Of a DNA stretch of 64,000 nucleotides, positions 33,948-45,027 are shown one piece after another (position 1 is the stretch's first letter; every line of letters begins with the position of its first letter). The notes below the pieces were generated by a model, which saw only the letters and a program-made list of their open reading frames with translations, made no database searches and had not been told where the DNA came from. A program made the translations under genes and the position numbers. Origin of the DNA: Castanea sativa (lineage: Eukaryota > Streptophyta > Magnoliopsida > Fagales > Fagaceae); the NCBI RefSeq assembly GCF_040712315.1, contig NC_134017.1, positions 23,974,322 to 24,038,321 on the forward strand. Reading direction: 5' to 3'.

Positions 33948-35008
33948 TGTAAAGTTGTTATTTACAACTATTTTGTGTTGACTTTAATTCCGTGCCAAAT
34001 TTGATTGTAATTATGTTTAATCATGTTTACCCTGTATTTTATGTGGGATTTCATTGTATGGGTTATGTGTGAGAGAGAGTGTGAAGACTCAAGCTTTTAT
34101 TAAAGACCAAGTGGATTTTGCGAGAAGTTTCGCGAGAAGCCTTCCAACAAAGTGAGCTACGTGTAGAGCACATGACTGGAATGCGAAGAGTCATGACAGC
34201 TGCTTTTGGCGAGTAATTCGTTGGTAAGGCATTCCCGTAAAATACCCACGAAACGTTTTGTTTTGCTATTTTGTCATATCTACTACACCATGTCTTCACC
34301 CACACTATATATACCCTTATTACCCACATATTGTGAGGAGTGCATTTCAGAGAGAGAACCCTAGCATACACACTTGAGAGTTAGAGATTGTTATACTCAC
34401 AATCATCTGCACAATCTTTTGTGGTTTTCCTCATACTCCTACCTCTCTATATCCATATTTTTGAGAGGTTGATAGTCCAAACACTTACCACACCCAATTT
34501 GAGTGTCAAGTGAGGTTTTGGTGCTGCTGGGACGTATTGGAAGAAGCTAAGCGTTGGCGGATGCAATCGGGCTGAATTACGAGATCTAGAAAGTTAGATA
34601 AGACACGGTTTCGAGAAGCCTTGTTGGAGTAGGAGTCTAGAGGGCTTAGGTGCATTGGGTAGATTAGGCTTGGAGGGCCTCTTGCTATTCGCGTATCCCA
34701 AATTATTGTCTAATGGATCGATTTACCGCTTGGAAGGTGGCGGAGAGATTTTTCACCGAGTTTTTCGGTTTCCTCTTCGACAACACATCTCAGTGTTATC
34801 TTGTGTTTGCATCCTTCTTCCTTACTCTTTTAGTTTTCATTTTGTTGTTGATATATGATGAATATGGCTTAAAGTAGTTCTTTTGTTTGTTCGCTTGCAT
34901 TTGCTCTATTCCGCACTTAGTTAAGTTAGAGTAAAATCAATCGTGCCGTAATTTTTTAATTTGGGGCTCTAAACAGCTCTTGTGTTTTCACACAAATTTG
35001 AGCTTTCA
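33948..35008 (+). repeat. TE-B 3' LTR
   Basis: 1,061 bp direct repeat of 13998-15050, with small indels and frequent substitutions. Confidence 0.85.
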
Positions 35009-36024
35009 ATTTTGTTACTAGTGGACTACTAGGATCTTAAGTGCTTAGTTGCTCTTGAAGAAGTATCTAATTTTGTAAATGTTGGGAAATTTAGACTATG
35101 ATTGTGCCAATTAACCAATTATTAAGCTAAGTAGGCAAAGTGACACTTTTTAAATCTTGTAGAGTTCAGATCATTCAACTATTTGGAGATGAGATGAATT
35201 AAGATATGATTTGATTTTGATATATTTGGGCTTTGCACACTCTCTCCCTCATGTTTTTCTAGAAAAAAAAAATCACAATTTCTCTTCATTGAACTCAACA
35301 TTCATTTTTACCCCCAAGATATTCATTAAACATTAAAAGAAAAGAGCCATTACTTGTAGGTTAATATTCTCCTAGCAACCAAAAAGAGTAATCCACAAAT
35401 ATGCTATTCATTTTTACTTGGGGAATGTTAGTTTTATTTGTCTTGAAACCCAATGTTTGGTTGGAGGGAGTCCTCTCCCTTTGTCTCCCACCATTCCAAA
35501 CAGACCCAAAATTAATTTATGCAAGAATAATGATTACTAGATTACATATACTTGATTAGCTAAATTTTTTGCATGATTAGGTTTAGTGAACTTGAATTTC
35601 AAACATTTTTTTAAAAATAAAATTTTTTTAGTGCATGATTTATTAGTTAATTACTTCTTGTTGTCATTGTTGTTGTTGCTGCTGCTGCTAGATTGCTATG
35701 TATGTAAACATGAAGATTTGGTTGTTTTGTTGTGATTCTTGTTTTCATAAAATTTCTATTTTTGAATCACATCCTGTACTTAGCTAAATACTGGAAAAAA
35801 ATCCCAGTACACAAGGAAATTTGTCAGCCATAAATGCTGGCTTTTATATGTGTAGACTGTAGACATACATTTGCTTAGCCAAAAAAGAGAGAATTTCCTT
35901 TAATTAACAAAAGAACAAGTTCCAATTGAGTATGCATATTAGTGAGGTTGGTATTGGCGTCTGATTCTCACCCCAATATTGCACCAACTATGTATGATGC
36001 TTGTCTCTATTATTGTCCATTTTT
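35009..36024. other. AT-rich intergenic, nothing recognised
   Basis: Contains a short (TTG)n(CTG)n run at about 35660-35690. No gene, element end or RNA seen. Confidence 0.4.
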
Positions 36025-36806
36025 TTTTTTGCAGATAGAACCGAAACTTCTGAAACTTCCACAATTTTCCACGTCAGCACAATATTTAAATAAAATTGTC
36101 ATTTTATTTAAATAAAATTATTTTTGTTTAGTTCAAATTTAACAAGGAGTGAAACTCTATCTCTCTAACAAGTCCAACTTAAACTCAAACTCATCATTTT
36201 TTTTAAACAAAACTATTTTTGTTTAATCCAAACTTAACAATGAGTGAAACTACCCATCTAAACAAAATTATTATTTTTTAATCCAAACTTAACAATGAGT
36301 GAAACTCTATCCCTCTAACAAGTCCAACTTAAACTCAAACTCCAGCGTTGATAATTTTTCTTTAATATTTTTTGGTCTTTCAGGAGTTTTAATATCTAAA
36401 ATTTTAAATTATTTTTTTGCTAATAAACCCCAAACCTCTGAAACTCTCACAATTTTTTACGTTAGTACAATATTTAAATAAAATTGTTATTTTATTTAAA
36501 TAAAATTATTTTTATTTAGTTCAAATTTAATAAAGAGTAAAACTCTATCTCTCTAAAAAATCCAACTTAAACTCATCATTTTTTTTAAACAAAATTATTT
36601 TCGTTTAATCCAAACTTAACAACGAGTGAAATTCTATCCCTCTAAACAATTTTTTATTTTTTTTAATCCAAACTTAATAATGAGTGAAACTCTATCCCTC
36701 TAACAAGTCCAACTTAAACTCAAACTCAAATGTTGATATTTTTTCTTTAATATTTTTTGGTCTTTTAGAAGTTTTAATATCTAAAATTTTAAATTATTTT
36801 TTTGCA
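36025..36806. repeat. Two-copy tandem duplication, unit ~388 bp
   Basis: Unit 1 (about 36025-36412) and unit 2 (about 36413-36800) both begin TTTTTTGC and continue AA(T/C)...CTGAAACT...CACAATTTT...AATATTTAAATAAAATTG. A third start occurs at 36799. Inside each unit a shorter block, GAGTGAAACTCTATC...CAAGTCCAACTTAAACTC, is itself repeated two or three times. It lies just inside the 3' end of the Helitron ending at 37004 and may be part of it. Confidence 0.75.
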
Positions 36807-36977
36807 GTATCTAAAATTGTCTGACAAATTTTTTGTAAGCCATTGCATGTTCAAGTAATGATTTCTTCATCAGTTTATAATATAAATTGAAATTATATAA
36901 GAGCAAATCATGTAATTTCTTAATCAATTTAAGATTTTATAAAATTATTTTAGTTTACTTCACAAATAGGTAAGTTC

Positions 36978-37002
36978 CCGTACATATCATGGGTTAGCGA
37001 CT

Positions 37003-37004
<2 letters not shown>
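36978..37004 (+). mobile_element. Helitron 3' terminus (element extends to the left)
   Basis: A hairpin CCCGTACATATCATGGG (36978-36994) is followed by a short spacer and CTAG (37001-37004), then T. Hairpin plus CTRR-T is the Helitron 3' end. The 5' TC end was not located, so the element's extent is unknown. Confidence 0.7.

Positions 37005-37042
<38 letters not shown>
37005..37042. repeat. (GT)n(AT)n microsatellite between two Helitron ends
   Basis: About 13 bases of GT repeat followed by about 24 bases of TA repeat fill the whole gap between two CTAG ends. Confidence 0.9.
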
Positions 37043-37069
37043 CTAGTCGCTAACCCATGCGATGCACGG
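37043..37069 (-). mobile_element. Helitron 3' terminus (element extends to the right)
   Basis: On the minus strand, hairpin CCGTGCATCGCATGGG, spacer TTAGCGA, then CTAG (37046-37043) and T. The spacer is identical to that of the Helitron ending at 37004. The body must lie to the right and may include the EMB8-like fragment at 38 kb. The 5' end was not found. Confidence 0.7.
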
Positions 37070-38174
37070 ATTCTATAAAAAGAAAAAAAACAATATTGCA
37101 ATTATCATTTGCTGGATTAAATTAGAATGTCTCAAGACTCACTAATCAAATAATACAACTAAATGGAGAAGACTCAAGCATAACATAAAATCTTCACTAA
37201 TTCAAATATTAAACATTGTCAAATCTAGTACACAATATGCTTGTACCCAATAAAAGATATCTTGTATATCAGCTCCATAAAAATACATACATGCCGAAAA
37301 GATTAATACCACTACCATATGTCCATTGGCAATGAAGTTATTTTCCTAGTTACATATATTCTGTGAATAAACAAATAAACAAATTGCAATAATGATCACA
37401 ATCTTATTTTCATAATAAATAAATAGAATATAGTTACTAATGTCAAATTCTTTTGCTATGACTCAAAAAGAGTAGAGAAAGAACATAATACAACAAATTT
37501 GCACTATATAGAAGAGCAAATCATATATTTATTTAACATAAAACATTGAGTTCTATAAATTGTTATTTAGAACAGACAAAGCAAATATTTGATCTCATGC
37601 CACATGGAGAGAGAAAGAGAGTAAGGAAGCTTTTACGAATTTGAATCAAAAGAGGATGTCCATGGCATCTTGATTTTGCTTCTTCAATCCCAATTCTGCA
37701 AAGCTCACAAAAAACCAATAGGAGATTGGTTGTCAATTGAACTGAAGGTGAAACAAAGAAAAAACAAATCTCTCCATTTACTTTTAATTGCTTACCATCA
37801 TTAGGAGCGGAGACAAAGGAGAAGGTGCACTAAAGGTGAAGCATAGAGACTGGAGAGAGAAACCGATGAGAAGCTGTGGTTTTCCTTCTTTTTTTTTTTT
37901 TTTATTATTATTATTTTTTATAGGAATGGGCTATGGTTTTGGGGTTTCCTGCGTGTTAGTGTTATCATGGGAAATTTTAGCACAGCTCCAAAATAAGTTT
38001 TAATAAACCATCTATTTAACTGATTTTTTTTTTAACAAAAAGAGGCCAAGAATTGTTGAAATAAACAGAGTATTTACAGGAAGATTTATAAACAGTAAAT
38101 AGATGCAGGACATGACTAACCTAATCCTTAACAAAAATTAAAGCATGATGGCATTAAAGTTAGATAAATTTAAC
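37070..38174. other. Non-coding, probably Helitron interior
   Basis: On the minus strand near 37640-37700 an AG acceptor-like site precedes a short open stretch ELGLKKQNQDAMDIL ending at a stop. It may be part of a captured gene but I do not recognise it. The rest is AT-rich. Confidence 0.35.
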
Positions 38175-38798
38175 CTGTATAAAGAGAACAGGAATCTTCA
38201 CATTCCCAATCACGCCCCTTGTGCTAAGATACCATAGATATTGCTTTTTCAAAATCATGAACAGACTTTGCCAATAAAGCCTTCACCAGTTAAACCCTTT
38301 TGCTTTGCCTTGAAATAGTTCTTAGAAGTTAAGTAGACATTAAACATAAGTTATTCCCAATTAAAAAATTAAGCATAAGTTATTACACTTAAATGGTGGC
38401 CAACACAATTCAAAGCATACCACATCAACGATTATGTTTGTTCAACATTAAAACAATGCTAGAATGGAGGGGCACAAAGCATGTGAACCAAAATAGACAG
38501 AAGATTGAAAGCAATCACCAACCTTATTAGATCTTAGAATATCTATCAGTCCACCAGTGAACTTCTGACCAATGGCCATGTGATAAGGAAAGGACCTTGT
38601 AGCCTCTTCTAAGTCAAATGGATTGTCTATGCACGTGGCAGCTGTAAGCGGTGTATTCTCTCCAGCTTTTGCCAAGTACTTCGTCAACATGTTAGCACCA
38701 TATCCCAGCCAACGGCCATCAATGTAATCCATGGCCTTGCCTTATTGATGAACTGTATAGCTGTGGAGATATCATCGCTGTTAGCAGCTGTAAATAAC
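38175..38798 (-). pseudogene. EMB8-like alpha/beta-hydrolase gene fragment (two exons)
   Basis: Exon 38798-38523 follows a TACAG acceptor and reads SDDISTAIQFINKARPW, then GYGANMLTKYLAKAGENTPL, NPFDLEEATRS and LIDILRSNK before a GT donor. This is the conserved core of plant EMB8-like hydrolases, where the G-x-G-A-N box holds the position of the nucleophile elbow. A one-base loss just before GYGAN shifts the frame. The second exon, about 38322-38175, has LFQGKAKGF and STRGVIGNVKIPVLFIQ with a frameshift and an apparent loss of about a dozen residues between. No further exons are visible, so it is an isolated gene piece. Confidence 0.65.
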
Positions 38799-40276
38799 CT
38801 GTAGAAAATAGAATAGTAAAGAAGCTCCTACTATTAGCACATTCAAAAGAAACCTATATTAGACGATTCTCCTATCCATGAACCTAAGCATGAGATTGAT
38901 TAAAATTTACCATGAAAACAACTACTTTGAAGTAAAAGTGGCAAGGTTTCCCCCCATGCCCACACCACTGAATTTAAAATAAAATATTAAAAAAATGGCC
39001 AGTCCTAATTCACCCCCACACATCTGCAATGCGATCCCTCATTGCTTGATGTGGTGAAATGAAAAACCATGTAAAGTATATGTCATGGTAAGAACATGGA
39101 AACACATACTTACAAAGATGCCATTAAATCAATGTCATAGTAGTGAAGCTAAAATTTTCTTAATAGTGACTTATGAACAATTATGAAGCATATATAAATC
39201 ATTAAACAAACTCTTTTAAAAATCAATTACATAGATAACAAATACTCACAAAGCCTTGGCAGCTTCTCAAAATTATCAAAGGAAATAGAAACTCAACCAC
39301 AAAGCCTTGGCTATATTTGTCCATTTTCACCACCCTTTCTTCCACCAAAGTTCCAAACTTGTCCTATAAATTCACCTACTTGGCTGCCCTGTTTTCAATT
39401 AATATAATGGTGGTTAGGATGTTGATATAAGGCTTTGAGCAAAGCACCTTCAGTGAGGAACTCGCTTTTAGCGCCTAGGGGCCTCATTTTGGTGCCTCTC
39501 AACTTGGGAAATTAGGCATTGGCGACTTAAGGTCACCTTTCGCTTTTGATTACAATAGTCCAAACCAAGTGGTAAAAGGAGGCAGAATATCCACAATTTA
39601 TAACCAAGGAGAAACACTTAAACAGGGTATAATCAAGCCAAGTCTCACGTGTATGAGACAGAAATTGCAATGCATGACAACTCCGTGTAATGTCAAGCGA
39701 TATAAAGTCTGCATTAAAGAGCATAAAAACCCAGCCATTGTTACACTACACCATTGCATTTCCCTGTAACTCGTACATTGCAGGTAGTAAAAAAATCAGA
39801 ATAGCCCGTTTGCATAAATCAACACATAACGAATGACTAAAGAGTTTTCTAGCAAAATCCTGCTGATGGCATTAGCATGAAGCAACGTAGTAACCGTAAC
39901 AAACAGCAATTAAACTTCCTCAGCTCCAGGGTTCAATTGCTGTTTCAAACCTAAATTGCTCAATTTTGTTCCAGATAATAGAAAATAAATAAAAAAATTG
40001 TTGAAATTTTGTCAAATTTATCATTGCTCTCCATATGCAGAATCCCACTAAGACCTAGCATCAAACACCTCACAGGCACTATTATAAAGACTCTTTTTAT
40101 CATTTTGTCGAATAAAGCAAAAACTGATATTTAAATTGCCACAATTAAAAGCACAACCACCATTCAAAATTTGAGAGATAAGTAGGATAATTAATTGATA
40201 TTTAGTTATAACAAAAGAAGAAGATGAAGCAGAAGAAGAGTTTGAAGAAGTTACCCATGACTGGATTAGACTATTT
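38799..40276. other. Non-coding, nothing recognised
   Basis: Short open frames here (e.g. 39533-39724 and 39569-39769, overlapping on opposite strands) have no domain. It may belong to the Helitron ending at 37043. Confidence 0.35.
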
Positions 40277-40540
40277 GCCCGTTTGAATACAGCTTTTATG
40301 GCTGCGTTTGCGTTTTGAGCTTCTTCTTTTTTTTTTTTTTTTTTTTTTTCAGCCGCAATTGTTGACTAATTTCTCATGAACAGTGCATTCGTGCACTGTT
40401 CATGGACCCACAAATTTCACTTTTTAACAACTTTTTCATTAAAAATGGGTCCCACGGTACTATTCACACATTTAAAAATTATTTTGCTACAGTGTTTTCA
40501 GTTTTCAGTTTTCAGCAATAAGTTCTATCCAAACGGACCC
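40277..40540. mobile_element. MITE, family T1, copy 1
   Basis: Ends GCCCGTTTGAATACAGC and, on the complement, GGGTCCGTTTGGATAGAAC. The interior has the self-complementary CAGTGCATTCGTGCACTG-type hairpin, a 26-base T run and GAACAGTG blocks. An inverted-orientation relative lies at 42227-42430. Confidence 0.6.
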
Positions 40541-41195
40541 TATAACTGAATCAAGCGAAGAATGAACTTTGCCCATACACAGAAATCATCTTTCACCATT
40601 GTCATCCAAAAATCTCTACTTAAATCTCAAATCATGAACCTAGAATCATAGAAATCACAGGTCCTCTTCTTCGGCTTGCTCTTGCTCTTGCTCTTGCTAA
40701 AATTTGATATATTGAAAGGAACCAAAATTGAGGGAGAACCTATATTAGGGTTTCGAGTATTGATAAAAACCAATTCTAAATCAAAACAAAATCAGAACCA
40801 ATTTCTTAAATCAAAACCAAACAAAATAGCCGAACCTAAATCCTATTAAACACCCAAAATTAATATAAAAGATTTTACCTGTAGCCATTCCAGCAGTCTG
40901 ATGTTAGGTTCGTTGTGAGGCGAAACATTTGTGGCTTAGTTGAATTCGCTTACCGTCGCAGGGGAAAAGAGAAAGATCTATATCTAGCTTTTCCGTTTTT
41001 GGGTTCCTACTAGAAATCCAGCAATTGGCAAAAGAAGCACACTTCTCATTTCCCACTTTACATGCCTGATGCCCGATCGAAAGAATCAAAATCGAGCAGA
41101 CTTAGTTTCACTTTCGTGTTTTAATTGAAGCCAGTCCATTGTATTTTTAACCTATATGTGGCAACCATACAAGGTTTGTAATGTAAAATCCTTTA
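40541..41195. other. Non-coding
   Basis: A (GCTCTT)n-like run at 40676-40697. No gene seen. Confidence 0.4.
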
Positions 41196-41752
41196 GGGTC
41201 TGTCCTTTTGGTGAAAAATATGGAAAATGAAAAATAGAAGAAGGAAAGTAGAGAGAAAAATGCTGTTTTTCACCATTTGTTCGGAGAAGGAAAATAGGAA
41301 AGAGAGAAAACTGGGAGAAAGTTTTTACTTATTTTTTTCTCTTCCAAATCGGAAGGAAAATCTAAAAAGAAAAGTGTTATGGTAGCACTTTTACAAAAAT
41401 ACACTTTTCCCATCTATTTTTTTTCAACGTTTTCTTCTTTTTTTTTTTCAACGTGACCTAATTTAATTTTTACATTATAATAATAAAAATAAAAATAATA
41501 ATTTATATATATGATTTGATAAATTTTATATTATGTAATGAGTACAAATAAATCTATTTCTTACATATTATGTAACAAATGTATAATAGTCAATTTATAT
41601 TAATTACATTTTCCATCTTTCCATTTTTCTCTCCAACTGAACAAAAGAGTTTTCCACCCTCTCACTTTTCCACCCCTCCAATCGAACACACAAGAGGGAA
41701 AACTAAATATTTTCCATCCTCTCACTTTTTCACTCCTTCAACCGAACGGACC
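41196..41752. mobile_element. PIF/Harbinger-like MITE
   Basis: Starts GGGTCTGTCCTTTTGG and ends CCGAACGGACC, with TTTA directly outside both ends (consistent with a TTA/TTTA duplication). The right end contains an imperfect duplication of a ~60 bp block (TTTTCCACCCTCTCACTTTT, then TTTTCCATCCTCTCACTTTT). Confidence 0.6.
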
Positions 41753-42226
41753 TTTATAGTGGATTTCCTTATTTGGGGTGTGTCACACTTGATGATGCAA
41801 AACATTGTCAGTTTGGGCACTCGTCCAATCGTCCAATCCAGAGGTTTTGACAATCTTGTAGGATTTGCAAGAAAAACAGAGTTGATCGGAGAGACCACCA
41901 AGTTGTGCCAAATGGAGGAGCTTTCGATGTTTTAGTCAATTTCGGCCTATATATTTTGTATATAGATAGTGTTTTATAGTCTTTTTTGACTTACCTTAGC
42001 AAGTGAGGTAGAATTTCCCTTTCATAAGTGGCCTAGGTAGCCATTTTGCTCATAAATGTATTCCTTTACATAATTTCAGGTGGTATTTTCTGAAGTGTAA
42101 CGGTCATAGTCTCGATGAGAGTTTAAGGCTATTGAGTAATTGCCATGATTTAATGCGTTGAATGTGCTTGAACAGTTATATCTCTTTCTTTGATGGCCTA
42201 CTAATGACGCAAGGTCGTCCATTTTA
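41753..42226. other. Non-coding
   Basis: Nothing recognised; the frame at 41579-41935 runs out of the MITE and has no domain. Confidence 0.4.
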
Positions 42227-42430
42227 GGGTCCGTTTGGATAGAACTTATTGCTGAAAACTGAAAACACTGTAGCAAATAATTTTTAAATGGTTAAAAAAC
42301 ACTGTTCATGTCAAAAGTTACTGTTCATTGGCCTAAAATCACTGTTCATGTACAATGAACAGTAACAACACGCGTAAAAAAAAAAAAAAAAAACTGGACG
42401 TGGACGCACGTTTGTGCTATCCAAATGCCC
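42227..42430. mobile_element. MITE, family T1, copy 2
   Basis: Starts GGGTCCGTTTGGATAGAAC and ends TATCCAAATGCCC. The interior has several CACTGTTCATG blocks and ACAATGAACAGTAAC, the reverse orientation of the copy at 40277-40540. A T/A homopolymer replaces the corresponding run. Confidence 0.6.
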
Positions 42431-43235
42431 TCTTAATGGATGACCTTTATGATTGTTTTTGGACTCAACACTCAAAAGGTTTTTCTTTTTGTAAGTTCTT
42501 CGTCGGTTTATCACTTTGTCACCAACTATGCTATAAAGTTGGTTTATCTCTTTGATTATTGATTTGTTTCGTACTGGTCTGTAGTGATTAATTATTAATT
42601 TTTGGTTCACATATTTCACTTAATTTGATATTTAATTCATACAGAAGGCCTACTTAAGCTGAGCCATGTATTGCATTTTGCCTTGTTCAGTAATCAAAAT
42701 CAAAACATTATTCTAAAAAATGCAGTTTCCGCGTGCCAAGCAAATATATGAATATTGAACAACATGCTTTTCACAAGTAAAGAGTATCGATCACTATTAG
42801 TCCTAGTCGTAAAGTATCCAATGTGTAAGATACGTTGACCAAATCAATTTATATAATGATTGATAGATTGATTTGGTCAAGTTTATACACTTAAACTTCA
42901 AGTGTTAGTGTCTTCTCTTATGATTTCAAGGACAAAAATTATGATTTTAAGGACAAAAATTAAATTCTCATGCGAGTCTCTGTACTTCAAACATTTAAAT
43001 ATTTAATAATTTAGATTGTTCTTAATTATTGAATTGACGATTCCACTTAAATGTAATTTCAATTGTTGCATAGTTTTTACTTATTAAATTCAAGATTTAT
43101 CCATTTAAATACATGTGATTAATTGAGCCTTAAAGATCAATGTATTATTGAAAATCATTTTATATGTTTCTTTTTAGGTATTTCTACCATCTTTCATTCA
43201 ATTATACATATGTACATACATACATGCATATATAT

Positions 43236-43270
<35 letters not shown>

Positions 43271-43384
43271 TTATGATACCTTAAGTCTCACACAATATAA
43301 ATTCATTATATAACTTAAAAGTAAAATATTCATTTATTTTTAAGTAAATTAATAAAAAATTATTTACATATGAATTTTGATTAA
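42431..43384. other. AT-rich, probably Helitron interior; (TA)n at 43228-43271
   Basis: No coding sequence. A dinucleotide TA tract ends about 115 bases before the Helitron 3' end at 43412. Confidence 0.4.
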
Positions 43385-43412
43385 ACCGTGCATCGCATGG
43401 GCATAATGCTAG
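43385..43412 (+). mobile_element. Helitron 3' terminus
   Basis: Hairpin ACCGTGCATCGCATGGG, spacer CATAATG, then CTAG (43409-43412) and T, followed by a GT repeat. Same hairpin family as the end at 37043. The 5' end was not found. Confidence 0.65.
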
Positions 43413-45027
43413 TGTGTGTGTGTGTAACTAGAGACTTCATGTGACAGAGCATGAGGATCTACTATCTAGCACGCTCTTTAGAAAGATAATTGAAATAATC
43501 TTTGAAGCCATAAGATAAGAACAACAACAAAAAAAAAAAAAGATTTTTGGTTTTTTTGTAAGACTCTTCGTTTTTTTTTTTTTTTTTTGGGTTCAATGTT
43601 TCAAGCTAAAAACCTCTTGCACTTCTACTCTTTTATATATACATGCCCACAACCCTTCAAGCCATCTCATCTCAAATACATCCCAACCAAGAATGATGTC
43701 ATATATCTTTAACCTTTCAATTACACCTACCTAACTCCAACTTCGTTATCCCATCTAATCTTAACCCATTTGAATTGGCTATAGCCAAGGAAGATGAGCT
43801 GCTTTTTTTATTTAGTGATGAAGACGGCTTATTGTTTTGATGTTGAGATCAGATGTTGTGGGTTGTGTAAAGAATGTGATTAGCTTCGAATCTTTAGTGT
43901 TTGGTGTGAGAAAGTCATAGTTGTGTTTTGTTTTAGAACTAAATGGAAATAGAAAGAAATATTTCAATTGATTATTGACGAGATCAGTCGTTTTATTATT
44001 ATTTATTATTATTATGTTTTAGAACTCATAATTTTTATGTTTCTTTGTAGTTTTTTTTACTGGTATTTAGTGCAATATCTATATGAGTTATGATGAAAAA
44101 AAGCAAAAGTACAATGATTTTAGAGTGTTTTTTGTGTTATTTATTATTATTATTTTTTTATGTGGAAGCCTAGTTAAAGACAATTAAATCTTTATAAATG
44201 GACATGTTTTTATCCATTTTTTCTTTATTTTATAACATTCTCTATATGCCACTATTAATAAATGATTTCCTTTCGTTGATATAATGAAATGGGTGTTTGA
44301 GATTTGGGGGTCGGTATTTGGTTGTGAAAATTGAGTAGTTCATGAAGTGTTTGGGAGATTGATTGAATTTTTGAAATTTAAGATATGAAAGTATTTTATA
44401 CTTTGAATTTAAATTTATAAATTTCAAAATCATTTGATCAATTTAAAAAATAAAGTCTACATTGAATATGATATGTTAGTCTCCTAGAAATGTCCAAAAA
44501 TCTTGATTGTTCCAACCTCAAAAATTCAAACTAGTAGAGCAATTTCACTCAATATTCGGAAACCAATTCTATAATATTTTTTTTGTTATATAAAATATGA
44601 ATTAAGAAAATAGAGTTTCAAAGCATTTAGCAATATTGTGGTCAAACATAAATATTATAAAACATAAATATTATTTCATGTAAATTTGCAAACTATCCAC
44701 ACATCGTGTTGGAAATTATTTAGTTTGCAACAAAGATTTAAGACCAGTCCATTTCCATTACACCACATATTTTTCGTTCTCAAGCCTCTTATTGAGTACA
44801 TGCATTTTTACTACACAAATCAACAACTTGACTGAAGACCTAAAGGCTAAAAGTTGGTTAAGTAACCCTCACTCAAGTATCAGCTCAAAGTAGCTCACAG
44901 TAAACAGTAAAAGAAAGAGCTTATTACAAAGCATTTTCACTTTGTGCAACTGATATGCCAAGACATTAATTAGGCATGTGAAGGCATAGGCAAGTGCACA
45001 TTCTTTCCAAGCACCCAAGAGACAACC
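43413..45027. other. Intergenic and 3' flank of the PDR gene
   Basis: Starts with (GT)n, then AT-rich non-coding DNA with A and T runs. The last ~200 bases presumably contain the 3' UTR of the transporter (minus strand), but I cannot place the polyadenylation site. Confidence 0.4.

Larger units (their letters stand above)
13998..35008 (+). mobile_element. TE-B: Ty1/copia element, SIRE/Maximus-like, with two nested insertions
   Basis: A 21,011 bp span bounded by direct LTRs (13998-15050 and 33948-35008). Flanks GTTTT and ATTTT look like an imperfect 5 bp duplication. Order: LTR, primer site, truncated gag, protease, integrase, RT, RNase H, long 3' region with an extra ORF, LTR. The order PR-INT-RT-RH is diagnostic of Ty1/copia. 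The integrase and post-integrase motifs (HVDLMGP, SDHGKEF, NGVVERKN, DEGIFLGYS) fit the SIRE lineage. Subtracting the Tat element at 16741-26921 and the solo LTR at 30783-32167 leaves about 9.4 kb, normal for SIRE. Stops and frameshifts in every domain make it inactive. Confidence 0.85.

Noticed and set aside
13998..35008. Integrated pararetrovirus
   Set aside because: LTRs, copia domain order and the initiator-tRNA primer site identify an LTR retrotransposon; no movement or viral coat motifs were seen.
36130..36760. CRISPR-like direct repeats
   Set aside because: Spacing is irregular, repeats are long and imperfect, and the context is a plant nuclear genome; it is an ordinary tandem duplication.
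40904..41089. Short frame near GC-richer sequence, possible first exon of a hydrolase gene
   Set aside because: No similarity I recognise and no continuation by splicing toward the EMB8-like exons.
41579..41935. 118-codon frame with S/P/F-rich sequence
   Set aside because: Its first half is the repeat-bearing right end of a MITE and the rest has no recognisable motif.
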